Of a stretch of 64,000 nt of DNA, positions 9,927 through 20,920 are shown piece by piece. Within the stretch, counting starts at the first letter, position 1; every line of letters starts with the position of its first letter. Below the pieces are notes generated by a model. The model saw nothing but the letters and a program-made list of their open reading frames with translations. It did no database searches and was not told the origin of the DNA. The position numbers and the translations under genes were made by a program. Source of the DNA: Mallotus nudiflorus (Eukaryota; Streptophyta; Magnoliopsida; Malpighiales; Euphorbiaceae); assembly GCA_947683625.1 (NCBI GenBank), contig CANTUR010000906.1, positions 496,001 to 560,000 on the forward strand, in the 5' to 3' direction.

Positions 9927-12900
9927 TCATTTAAAAACTGGGCAACCCTCCACCACAATCCCAGGTTGAGTAGGGCATTTTGCCAGTGGACAATGGTCAC
10001 TACTGTCCAGACCCCACCAATCTGGACCATAAATATCCTTTGATTGAAGAGCAAAGAAGATGGCTATGCCCATGATCCCAAGACCAGCGTCAAGAGCAGC
10101 TGACAACACATAATTATGCCTAGCCCACCATTTCTTGTTCTTTCTGTAAACGTAGTAGTTGAAAAAGGTTCCAACAGCTCCCCAGGACCAGAAGTGCACA
10201 GGTTTAGCTGGTAATAGACTTATTGCCCCTGATATGAACACAGGAACGTGGATGTTCTTGATCCATTTTTTGTCAGGATATTTTCGGGAAAAATACCATA
10301 CTGGAAAGGGGGCAAGAAGTCCTATCAGGAAGAAACAATTCATCACTGGGTAGACACCCAAATCTGCAAACATCCTGCGTGGACCTATGATTCCCCATAT
10401 GATCGAAGCATTGTAAAAAACATCGTCACCAGGGCATGTCCAGGGGCTTCCCTCAGGCAGCAAATCAGGATTACATATGTTTTCAATAGATGTGAGCAGC
10501 CACCATGCTGTTACGAAAGTCACAGTTGAAGAAACTATTGTTCCTACTAACTGTAGACACATACGTTTTCAGTACACGAGTTCAACAGTTGAAAGAAAAA
10601 CAGGTGATCAGTGTAAAACTTTACCTGTACAACGAACATGGCTCTGGGAGGGATTTTCATGTAATGTCCTAATTTGAAGTCTTGAAGAAAATAGAGTGCT
10701 TGAGTCATGCTAATGTACCCATAAGTCTTGAAAGCCACATTAGCAATAGGCTTGCCGGGATATATGTATCCGATAATCAATTCTGTGATCACGTTTAGAC
10801 CCATTTGCTGTTGCATAAAAAAAAAATAAAACGATCGTCAGATGTATGTTAGCCCATTTGCTGAGCATCATGCGGTGCAATACTGGAAACATTCACTAAA
10901 GCATCACAGCTAGCTAGTGCAATACCATGTTTGTTGTGGCCTGAATGACCCCAATAGGCAAGGTGAAAGCGAATGAGATAGCACAAGCTAGAAGAAGCCC
11001 CCACCAAGGAAGTTGTAATTGTTTATCGAAACCTTCAACAGCAATAAGAGCTAAAACCAAGGATAAAACATCGATCACCAAAAACCACCATCCGGGGACC
11101 GATTTATAGTTCTTCTTCATCAATCTGGTATGAACATCACTGTATTGATCCTTGATTGCGCCTTTAGTGTTCTTCCACATTGACCAAATAAACCTGAATG
11201 GTTGATAGTTTTCTCAAAAAATTAACAATAAGTCGGACTAGAATTGATGAATGAAATGAATTCTTGCTAGAAAACAGCAGAAATATTAGTGAAAACTTAC
11301 TTTCCATCAAAGAGCGCAACATGCGAAATAGTAGCTGTCAGATTTGCAAAACTTAATCCATATATGAAAGCAAATAAAATGCTGAGATAGAGCTTGCTGT
11401 AATCATTATAAGCAGGTAGATTAATATCAAAATTTTTTTCGTTTAGTATTCGCGAAATGTTGTATGGTTGACCATCAATGTCGAAAGTGTGAGAGGAAAT
11501 GATAGGGAATTTCTTGGCATCAAAAGCATTAGACCAGTAAGCAATGGGCACAATGATATACACTATAAAGATAAAGCCAAGCATTGTGTTGGCGATTGCG
11601 AAGAAAGGTACAGGTAGAGGGCTGAACAAGAAACTAGAAACAGTAGACCAGTCAAGGCCAAAAGAGCCAATGCCAAGGCCATTTAGCCCTGAACCGAGCT
11701 GTTGCGCCAGGACCGAGTCCTTCCATATCCAACACACAAAGGAAAGAGCAGAAAGGGAAGGGATAAGGTATCCTGGAATGATATAGTAAGCAAAGCTTGA
11801 TATGAAAGCAATTGTAAAGAATTGCAGCCTTGTCAAGCCTTTTCTGGGTCTCTTCTCATCTTCATGTAATGCCCTGCCATTTTACATATATAATAACTCG
11901 TCAGGTATGCAATTAAGTTTGCTTTTGCAGTTAAGAATCGAGGTTTTGATTGATAAAATTGTACATGTATACCTAAACAGAGAGACTTGGACTAGGTTTG
12001 AAGGCCACCACATGTATGGTGAATCCACAAGAAATTTTCTGAACATTCCAGCCCATCCATATCCGAGCAACTGACATTTTCCAAAATGCAAGATTGTAAT
12101 TTAAAGAATCAATTTTATTTGTAAATATCAAAAACTATTTCTCGGTCAATTATATAATTATAAATTTTTTTATTTAGTTTAATCTGTTAGCTCAAACGGT
12201 AAGAGGTTTGAATTCAATTAAATAAGATCTCAAGTTCATGATTTGTCTTTAGAAAAACAAGTGCGAGGATAGCTTAATTTTAATTTGCTGAAAAAAAAAA
12301 AGTCTTTTTCCGAAGCGAAAATGAATTCAAAACCGAAAAAGTCATGTTAAAGTTTTCATGTATCCTAGTATATATATGAAGGAAGATTCTGATTAACAAA
12401 AAGCTTGCAGCAGAATTATCAGGATACTAATGGCGAGTACCTGAGTTGTTTGTGACAGCAACAAAGCTGCAATGGGATTAACACCCCTTTTATAGAAGGC
12501 CTTGAGAGAAGTAACAATGTGAAGAGCATAAAGACCGCCGGCTCCAGCGCTTGCAAATATGGTAATCAGCGCATGTTCTTTCATATTGAAAGGCCCAGGA
12601 TTCAGCGAAAAGGACCATTTTGTAAATGGGATTTGAATCTGGCTCTTTGGAAGCACTGCAGCCATTAACCTTCCAAGTGGGAGAACCACAATTTGTGCTG
12701 AAACTGAAGAAACATATAGCTGATTCGTACGGTAACCAAAGAATTTGTCCACATAAGCAAGAATCGAGCAGGATAATATCCCAAGAACCCATGTTCGTAC
12801 TGTTAATACAGGTTGCGTAGGATCGTCCGTGATCGGAACTGTCAGCCTCACTTCCTCCACAGGACTGTCATTAACTTCTTCATCTGTAAGCAAACAACTC

Positions 12901-13182
12901 ACCATTATAACGTGGTTTAATTGGTTCATCAATACATGTTAGAGGTACTGCACTGACAATAAATCAAATTAAGCAAAGCCAAAATCCAACTACATCCAAA
13001 AAGTTGGACTCCGACACTTTTTAAGATTTGTATTACTTTGATTTCTTGTCAATACGAGAGCTCTAACAATGTGTGTTCAAGCGATTGCATATCGAAATTC
13101 TAGACTGGTACGTACCTTTCTTGCCAGTGTGGGATTGATTCTTTTCTGGAAAAGCTGTTGAATCCCCTATGGAGCTAGCCAT
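9927..13182 (-). CDS. Oligopeptide transporter (OPT family), 7 exons
   Basis: Plasma-membrane-type proton-coupled oligopeptide transporter, complete on the minus strand. Exons: 13,182-13,116; 12,883-12,441; 12,070-11,973; 11,873-11,301; 11,193-10,926; 10,807-10,625; 10,550-9,927. All introns are GT-AG and the phases join, giving 2,256 nt, i.e. 751 residues plus stop; plant OPT proteins are usually about 730-760 residues. The two family signatures are present: NPG in 'FSLNPGPFNMKEHALIT' (exon 2) and KIPPR in 'MKIPPRAMFVVQ' (exon 6). It has many hydrophobic segments, 'RTWVLGILSC' at the first, and a C-terminus rich in Cys and Pro ('HCPLAKCPTQPG'). The start ATG at 13,182 is the first in frame after an upstream TAA. 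I infer peptide, and possibly metal-chelate, transport; the sequence does not tell which OPT paralogue it is. It is the only apparently intact host gene here. Confidence 0.95.
12180..12301 (+). mobile_element. SINE-like insertion in OPT intron 2
   Basis: The intron between exons 2 and 3 contains 'TTAGCTCAAACGGTAAG' (12,187-12,203), which looks like a tRNA A box. About 40 bp further on is a weak B-box-like 'caagttcatgatttg', and the stretch ends in an A10-11 run at 12,291-12,301. This is the layout of a tRNA-derived SINE, antisense to the gene. I did not find clear target duplications. The reading frame is not affected. Confidence 0.45.
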
Positions 13183-13343
13183 GGGTAGATGATCTTTTGC
13201 TGCTGCTGCCTCCTCTTTTTCTTGTCCAAGAACTATCTTATATTACATGTATTCTTGCCTGAATTCGGGAATTGGCAGCTATGATCAAGAAATGAAGAAA
13301 AAAAATCAAAATCACCAAAATATAACAGTCCTGATGCATCCTA

Positions 13344-13353
13344 CTATTTATAG
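13344..13353 (-). promoter_or_regulatory. Candidate TATA box of the OPT gene
   Basis: On the minus strand the sequence is CTATAAATAG, a good match to the plant TATA consensus, about 165 bp upstream of the OPT start codon. This leaves room for a start site near 13,315 and a 5' UTR of about 130 nt, in which there is a CT/GA-rich stretch. Confidence 0.6.
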
Positions 13354-13359
13354 AAATGA

Positions 13360-15184
13360 AAGAAGCACCCATGATTGTGTGGGCCAATGTAGACCATAAT
13401 TTAGTCATAAGATTATCACATTATCCTGCATCAACCATATATAATTTTTACAAGATTTGTCCTAGTTTAATGCTATATTATCACACTGAATCTTGGATGA
13501 ATTAGAGTCTACGTGCATGTATATAATTTTTCCATATTTTACTGTTCTTGAAAAGAAATATAAGATTCTTTACAGCTGTACATATAACTAATTCTCACCT
13601 ATCAAAGTTCTTTCCAATTATATTACCAACCATTGGAATTAGTTAATATGGAAAGTTCACTTAAATAACATTACATATTTGAATTGTAATATTCGTAAGT
13701 TGATAATAAATTTTTACTATTATTATAATTCTACCTATATTGAACAAAATTAATGAGAATCCAAAAGGTTTTAAATACGAGTGCATTAGATGAAAATAAT
13801 TTCTCATGCATTTTTTTATTTTACAATCATTTAATATTAAATCATACAACCTCCTAGTAATTAAAAAATTATTGTGATTTTCAAAGAAAAAAAAATTATT
13901 TTTTGTTCTAGTTTTATTTTTGGTTGGTATTTGAAAATTCAACATCATTTTGGCCAGGCAATTAATTAATTTACTTTCTATATTTAGAAAAAAAATTACT
14001 TTACTTGGATATAATTTGTTCATGTCAGAAATATATGGAGGAATTATCCTTTTCTTTTTCATAGCAATAGTGTGAGATAGAAAATAGGGCGAATTTTCTC
14101 ATAAGTTGTTATTTTCAAAGATTCGAAGAGAGAATCTCTTCCTTTTATCAGTTCAAAATTTAATTATGAATTTATTATACCCAATTAGAATAACATATTT
14201 TTAAAAACATTTAAAATGTTAGCATAATTATGTGCTAAAATTTAAAAAATAATAAAGTTTTAAATTGTAAATAGTCTTTACTTTTTTTAATTAATATATA
14301 AAATACACTTACTATGTCAAAAACATGATATATTTTTTCATAAAATAATAACAATTTTGTAAAGATATGCTAACCTGTATAATCCAAATGTGTACACATT
14401 CCACAATTAATGTGAGATCTGAAGAATCAGCCCACTCCCTAGTTCCCATGAATGAGAGACACCACACTGCATACACTGAAAATGTATTTTTTAATAAGTA
14501 TAAAAATACACAATGAGAAAAAAACATGAGACACTCCTTCAGAAAAATAATGACAATTTTATAATAGTATGTTAACTTATATAACCCAAATACACATACA
14601 CATATTCCACAACCAATATAAAATTCTAAAGTGCTGATTATCTTTACTTTAGAAATACAATAAAGTATACACTTTTGATGTTTGCAGTAGATACAATTTT
14701 ATTTCTATATTTATCATTAAATTTTCTTATAATAGAGTGTAAAAAAATTCAAAAAGGACAATTTAATAAAATAAATTAATTTCTTGTTTTAAATTTCAAA
14801 AATATTAAATGTCATGATTATATGAAAAAAAATTTCTATCTTTGATTTATTGTCTTAATGCATCGTGTTTAAAATCTAAAAGCATTTTGAGATCAAACAT
14901 TTTCATTTTTATGTAGCACTTTTTTTAATATTTCATTTTATCTCAATACTAAAAAAGATTTGAAGCATGGTAAGTTTTTAAAGTAATCCTTCCATAACCG
15001 TGTCTTGATATAATTGGATTGATGGCTATGTCTATACGAAAACAATACGAATGGTAACCAACATTTATTTGAACTTTCTTTTTTTTTTTTTAATAAAATT
15101 ATGAAACATCTCACCATCACATTTGAGATTCATAATTTTAATAGATAATTATGAAATATTTTTATAACTAAACAAAAACAGGAT
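13360..15184. other. AT-rich spacer upstream of the OPT gene
   Basis: No gene or known domain is seen. A K/N/I/F-rich minus-strand open stretch at 14,062-13,661 looks like chance in AT-rich DNA. There is a diverged direct repeat of about 85 bp (14,338-14,415 and 14,545-14,625: 'ataataacaattttgtaaag' against 'ataatgacaattttataata'), both running into 'cacattccaca'-like sequence. The first few hundred bases should contain OPT regulatory sequence. Confidence 0.5.
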
Positions 15185-15608
15185 TGGCCCTCAAAGCTAT
15201 TGTTTCTCAATTTTTCTCAAGCATTAGATAAATTGCACCTCATTAAAAGTTAATCTAACGGTGCATATTCATTCTAAATAATATTTATACATGACAATTT
15301 TTCACAATAAATTTTATAGTTTAAGTGTAAATCAAAATGAAAATAAATATTTTAATAAAAATATATTAACAATACACATTTATATTTACCAGAATATATT
15401 GAATTAATTAGAAAATTCAAATATTCATTTAATTAAAAATAATTTATTTTTCAGTTAAAGATAAATAAATAATTTTATTTTTATTTCTAGTCATGTATAT
15501 ATATCATTTAAGATGAATATACATTGTTAGATTGACTTTTAATGAGGTATTATGGATCTAATGTTGAATTTGAAAAAATTTGATAAAAAATAGATTTGCA
15601 GGAGATTC
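15185..15608. mobile_element. MITE with long terminal inverted repeats
   Basis: 'cctcattaaaagttaatcta' at 15,238-15,257 is matched in reverse complement by 'agattgacttttaatgagg' near 15,530-15,550. The pairing continues outward ('attgtttctcaatttttctc' against the complement of 'gaaaaaatttgataaaaaat') and inward to 'tgcatattcattctaaa'. The arms are roughly 90-110 bp and imperfect, around an AT-rich centre. It has no coding capacity. I did not settle the outermost base or the superfamily. Confidence 0.65.
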
Positions 15609-16109
15609 TTACCTACTCGGTAAAATTTATGATACATCAACAAATTATTTATATTTAGTTAATAAAAATAAAATATATATTTTTATATTATAAATTTTAC
15701 TACTAAAGTGTAATGCATTTATTGTAAATAAAAATTCCCATTGTTCAACTTCTGCAAAAGTTCAACCTTTGCACCTAAAATTTTTTTGTCGACCAAATAG
15801 TCAACAAATAGTAAAATGGTCCTAAAATGTTTTGACCATTGTTCAAATGCCTAAAATTTTCTTTGCACCTAAAATGCTCAACAGATAGTAAGAAAAATAA
15901 ATTTTGGGTATTGAAAAGATGACAAGGGGAATAAATTTTGACGGACATTGCATGTCATTTTCCTGTTAGGCATTCAAGTATGTGTTGGGAATTTAATGAA
16001 AAAATTTGACTTTGTAACTTAGCTTGTACTATTGACTTTGGTACCAAAATAAGTAGAAATCTAAAACGGACATCTTTAACTACAAAAATAAATAATAAAT
16101 AAATAAATA

Positions 16110-16213
16110 GGACTTTGATTTTCCTAGTGGATGTGGGAGTTCAAATCTCCACTCCATTCTTACTAACATACTAATTGAGCCAATAAACTAATAAAATGGT
16201 TGTTAAAAAAAAA
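16110..16213 (+). mobile_element. SINE-like repeat
   Basis: 'GTGGGAGTTCAAATCTCC' (16,132-16,149) resembles a tRNA B box and is followed some 50 bp later by an A9 run (16,205-16,213). The A box is not clear. It is either a SINE fragment or a tRNA-related relic. The flanking 15,609-16,110 shows only AT-rich sequence with a loose repetition of 'tttgcacctaaaat' (15,768 and 15,865). Confidence 0.35.
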
Positions 16214-16403
16214 TAACAACACAAAAAAATATAATAAAAATATAATTTATTATTTGTAAAGCAACAATTATATTCAAATTATCAAATTAACGAAAAAGAT
16301 TTCATAACTACAAAAATATATTAATTATAAAAGATCATCAATTTTTTATAAATTAAAAATATATTTTATAAAATAAAGTAGATTGCTTTATTTTAAAACA
16401 CTA

Positions 16404-16752
16404 AAACTCCGTTTGTTTGTGAAAAATATTCTTTGGGAAAATATTTTTTCTTATTTTTTAGTGTTTGAATTATCTAAGGAAAATAAGTCAAAAGAAAATA
16501 ATATACGAGTGAAAGAAAAATTACTTCAAAATAAAGGAAAATGATTTCCTAATTTTAAGGGAAAACATTTCTAGTATCTTTTCCAATATTTTATTTTATC
16601 ATTTATTGCTTTACCTTTTATTTTTTTAATATCTTCTCTCCTCATTTATTGTCTTTCGTAGTGTTACAGCCAATTTCTGAAAATATTTTTTAGATAAAAA
16701 ATAATATATTTTTTAGAGGCAAAAATAATTTTCGCAAACAAACATAACCTAA
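16404..16752. mobile_element. hAT-like MITE
   Basis: The left end 'aactccgtttgtttgtgaaa' and the right end, read in reverse complement as 'aggttatgtttgtttgcgaa', form imperfect inverted repeats about 350 bp apart. The 'CGTTTGTTTG' start is common in plant hAT-type MITEs. It is AT-rich with no open frame. I could not identify a convincing 8-bp target duplication. Confidence 0.5.
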
Positions 16753-16779
16753 ATACTTATATATATGGATTGAGTTGAA

Positions 16780-17499
16780 AAGTGGCTTTTTTTTTTCTTT
16801 TTCTTTTTTTTGGGTGTCTTTGCAGGACTCTCTTATGGCAGCATTGCTCCTAGATGCCAATATCGAATTAGCTAGGCAAGAATGGCAACAATGATCACTA
16901 CAGAAAACTGAATACCATTATCTCTCAGGTAGGCAAGCGTTATAGTGGCAGTGACCACTCGACTACTTAAGCCAAATGTGAACCTAGCTGTAAACATTAA
17001 GCGCTTTAGAGCAAATGGGTCATGTCGATATGCCCTTGCCATGATGAATCTCTATCCCATAGAAGGACTCGACAGTGTCTCGCGTAAGGGAAAAAAACAT
17101 AAAAATGAAAGAGTATAGAGATTGATTGGGCCTAAGGACCCTTTTAACAAACTAGAAATATAGTGAACAAAGAGGTAACTAAGTTGCTCCTTTCTTCATG
17201 TGTGGTGAAGGTGTCTAATCTACTAGCTCTCCTCCAACCAATTCGGAGACTACAAGACCTTCACCTCAATCTCCACAAGTTCCCACTAAAAGCAGAACAT
17301 TATTTAAGGTAGATCATTTATCCCTCCTTCCAGTTTTCCATAAACCTTCTGGGCTAAATGTTGACATCATCTTTAATCCCATATGTTAACAAGGTGTGCT
17401 TTCTCAAAGTTTGTCAAGATCCACCATATTTGTTTAGTTGTGAAGCAGTGAACGGAAGTGAGCCCCGGTGAGGGAGCGAAGAAGAGTGAAGCTCCCTGA
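16780..17499. other. Unassigned, less AT-rich segment
   Basis: After a pyrimidine tract ending in a good splice-acceptor-like 'tttgcag' (16,825), the plus strand reads 'DSLMAALLLDANIELARQEW' before a stop. This could be a fragment of a gene exon or a captured sequence. Later parts (17,150-17,450) have no open frame of note. I do not recognise the protein fragment. Confidence 0.35.
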
Positions 17500-17815
17500 G
17501 TGAAGTGATCTCCCAACCCACTTTCATAGGACGAGCGAGTCATTTCTACTATAGTCAGAAATGACTCCCAAAGCCGAGGTCCTCATGAGGACCGAGGGCG
17601 ACGAGAAATAGCGAGGCAAGAAAAGGAATTTTTCACATCCTTTTCTTGTGTCCAAATAATAATGATTTTTATCTTATTCCTCGTTTATACTTTTTCTAGG
17701 TTTATTGTAACTTCCTTTTTAATTTTTTACGTAAAAAACAAGTAGGACCTCGACTTCAAGAGTCATTTCTGACTATGGCAAAAATGACCCACTCATAAGA
17801 ACATTTGAGATGGTA
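17500..17815. mobile_element. MITE-like element with ~60-bp inverted ends
   Basis: 'ctatagtcagaaatgactcc' (about 17,549-17,568) followed by 'cgaggtcctc' is repeated in inverted form at 17,750-17,790 ('aggacctcgac', 'gagtcatttctgactatgg'). Inside the left arm is a perfect 11-bp stem, gagtcatttct/agaaatgactc (17,537-17,567). The element is about 300 bp, with a GC-richer left half and an AT-rich right half. Superfamily unknown. Confidence 0.55.
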
Positions 17816-17924
17816 CTAAGTGAGCTAAGGTAAAATTTAATCATAGGAGATAGCCAGTGTGGAAGTTACTACTTCTTTTATCTAACATACTTTGATGTAG
17901 AATCTGGCTAATATACTAAGGGCT

Positions 17925-18105
17925 AATTTTTTTTTGTTAATAGGGAAATTATATAACTTAAACTTCGATAGATTAGATAATAGGAGTAGTTATCTCCTTT
18001 TTAAATCAACAATGGCAGAAATTGAACCCTACACCTCAAAATGCATTTAAAGAAAAGTTATCATTTAACCACTTCCTTGATATGGCCAGACTAATTTTAA
18101 CAATG
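17925..18105 (-). mobile_element. SINE, copy 1
   Basis: Read on the minus strand it begins with a tRNA-like head: A-box-like 'AGTGGTTAAATGATAAC', then B-box-like 'GTAGGGTTCAATTTCTGCC' about 40 nt later. Then come a body with 'ggagataactactcctatta' and an end '..cctattaacaaaaaaaaa'. Related copies are at 30,094-30,260 and 30,788-30,870. The shared body and A-tail support a tRNA-derived SINE family. Confidence 0.55.
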
Positions 18106-19439
18106 AAAGAAACGGGAAATTAATAAATAAGTTTCAGACTTTCAAGAATTGGGCTTGCCAATTTCACTAAATTTGTTGAGCTTTATACAAGTGGAAATGC
18201 ATTCAGCAGATCAATTGCTTTTGAGTTATTTTCTTTAACCAATATAAAGAGGGTTCATCCTGAGTCATAATTTTTTTTAGGGGACGTATGCTAAACGACC
18301 ATATAGGACATCTCAATTACTTTCAAGCATATACTATTTTGGCTTTTCAACCAAACTATTGTTTCTCACTTAGACTCTATTTTTATGCTAAAAATGCCAC
18401 CCAATGTCCTAACTCTACTCTTTCACTAGACATTTCTGATAACTAAAATAAAAGGGAAGATTTCAGATGCTAGCCTTGCCAATCTAACTAAATTTGTTAA
18501 TTATTTTCTTTAACAAATCAAGAAAAGCTTCATTTGAGCTTCAGAAGATGCAAAACTTTTGTTTTTAGATGATTAAACTAATGGATTCTTGAACAACTTG
18601 GAAACCTCACATGGAATCACTGTCTTTGGGTGTTAACAACTTTACTAGAGCAATCCCATTATGGTTGTGTTGGTTGAAAGAGTTGCCATCTTTGGATTTA
18701 CAGAGGCATTCTTTCTCTATGGAGATTCCATACAAGATACTTTAATCTTTCAAACATAGGTAAATTATGATTACGCCCCTAAGATTTGGCCAAACTAACT
18801 ACTTCATCCACGCATTTGCAAAAGTCAATTAAATACACCTCACATTTGACACCATGAACTATTTACCCCCTCCGTTAGATTTCTTCATTATAATTTGTTA
18901 AGTTGAGCTGAAATTACTAATTTGCCCATTATATATTTTAATATTCATTCTATTTTTATGATTTGAGTTGCATTATCAAGGCATCCATTTTTTTTTTTAA
19001 TATTTGTATTTTTAATTATATTATCAAGAAAATTAATTAATAATAAATTTAAAATTACTTATCAAATTTAAGTGAAATTTAATTTTACTAAAAATTAAGC
19101 TCATAAATTAAAATTATTACAAATCATAAACAAGATCAAGGCATCCTTTTTTTATACTTTTCAGTAGTTATGTTTTTATTTATTTTTTTTACATATTATT
19201 GATATTAATATTTCTATTTATTTTTAAATAAAAACTAATGGGATAAGGTACATTTTTATTTTTGCTCCACTAACCACCATCTGCTCTGGTTGCGCCATTA
19301 ACAAGTGCTTCGTTGAGCACAAAACCAATTGTTTGTCGATCATTAACCATCAAGTTTCTACAAAAAAAAACTACATAAGTCAAATATGGTTAATCATATA
19401 TACCAGAGCCAAATACCACTCACTCAAGAAACCCCAGCT

Positions 19440-19682
19440 CAAATCAAATGTTGATGGTGCTATCTATAAGGCTCAAAGTACATAGCAATGGGTGCTATCG
19501 TTAAAGACTCAATTGGTCAAGTTTGTTTTTCTACAAGGAAGCATATTTTGATGCTTTCAAATGCTCAAGTGGTTGAGTTGCTAGCTATTCTTCATGGTTT
19601 ATCTATTGCTATGGAGTTTGGTGTTACAAATCTTGTGGTTGAAAGTGATTGCTTAATGGCAATACAACTTATTAAATTTTAA
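19440..19682 (+). pseudogene. Captured RNase H-like (RVT_3) fragment
   Basis: The plus strand reads 'SNVDGAIYKAQ' then, after a stop and frame change near 19,485, 'MGAIVKDSIGQVCFSTRKHI', 'AQVVELLAILHGLSIAMEFG' and 'VVESDCLMAIQLI'. This is the RVT_3-type RNase H fold found in plant cellular and LINE-linked proteins, with the Asp of DGA, the Glu of VELLA and the Asp of ESD as metal ligands. It ends at a stop at 19,680. It lies inside a transposon without transposase, so I infer transduplication. It is truncated and unlikely to be functional. Confidence 0.65.
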
Positions 19683-20863
19683 GAAATTCCTTTATTTTAG
19701 GGACCTTGGTGTAGGACATTATATTGTTTGACACTTCGTTTAGTTTTATCTCATTTTCTTTTATTGTTAGGAACTTTAATGTAATCTATTTTCTTTTAAA
19801 AAAACATAAAAGTTATACATGTGAAGATCCTCTATTTTTATCTTCTTTCTCTTTTGATTTGATGATTTTTCTTTTAAAAGCAGTAATTTAGAACTTTTTT
19901 TCTAGAAAATAACATTTATATGATTCATTTGGGAAAAAAAAGGTAACTCTATTCTATTGCAAGTTTGTTCTATTTTGTTTCTTGACTAATATTATCACTT
20001 TTCTTTTCTATCCTTTTTGTTATCTAGATTTTTTTTAGTTTTTTTTTTGTGTTAAGAAAAACATTACAAATTTATAATTTACACATTGGAAACTTATATT
20101 GGTCTCAACTTCATAGTTTTTTTTAAGCCTATGGTTGAGGCATTTTGTCAAACACATTGTGAGCATTACTATAAATCAAATTCAATATTAAGAGCATTCA
20201 AATTAAATAAGTCATAAAAAATCTCCAGTAACTTATTGGGATATAATACATTATTTAGATGATTTATAAATATTATTACATATTATCTTGGCAGAACTAA
20301 CTCAATTAAGCACTTATAACTTAATTCCTAAAAAATGGTGAGTTTTTCTAACCTCAAAAGCCATAAAAAAAAAAGACCAACTAATTCTACAATGAATCAA
20401 AATTTAAAGAGAAAGGAAAAGAGAATTTTGAGTTGGAATCAAGAGATAAAGAAATCGATTCAACTGATTTAGGAATTTTTTAATCAAGATATAAAAAGAT
20501 AAAGAAACTAATTGATTAGAGCTGTCAATTCTCTCTTTATCTTTCTCTCTTAAATTCACGTGTTTATCCTTCCCATTCTCCTCCTTTTCCTTTTCTTTCT
20601 CTTTTATCTCTTAGTGTTAGCTAACAATCACAACTCACTATCAATGCAATGTAGAGGAATTAACGACGACAATCTGGGAGGCATAATAAAAGATAAATCA
20701 TAACGATCGAGATAGCGGGAATTGGTTGTAACTTACCTGATGCTCTTATGCAGGCAGCTATAGTTTCACATACAGCTCACCTGATAATCTCATAGAGGTG
20801 ACAAAAAAGCCTTTTGGTTTAAAGAGTTTTTATTATGTATGTTATTTAAAAATTGATAGAGAT

Positions 20864-20920
20864 TGAAGAAGAAAAAGAAGAAGAAGAAGAAGAAGAAGAA
20901 GAAGAAGAAGAAGAAGAAAA
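20864..20920. repeat. (GAA)n microsatellite
   Basis: Nearly uninterrupted GAA units run from 20,864 to 20,920, with one imperfect 'gaaaaa' near the start. It lies inside the inner Mutator-like element. Confidence 0.95.

Noticed and set aside
10159..11786. Several plus-strand frames across the OPT gene
   Set aside because: Antisense shadows of OPT exons; composition and motifs support only the minus strand.
12187..12245. Possible functional tRNA gene in the OPT intron
   Set aside because: The A-box resemblance is good but no acceptor stem or clear anticodon arm can be formed, and the stretch ends in poly(A); a SINE relic is more likely.
13661..14062. 133-codon minus-strand frame with Asn/Lys/Ile/Phe-rich sequence
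   Set aside because: Typical chance frame in very AT-rich DNA; no domain, no promoter, no splice context.
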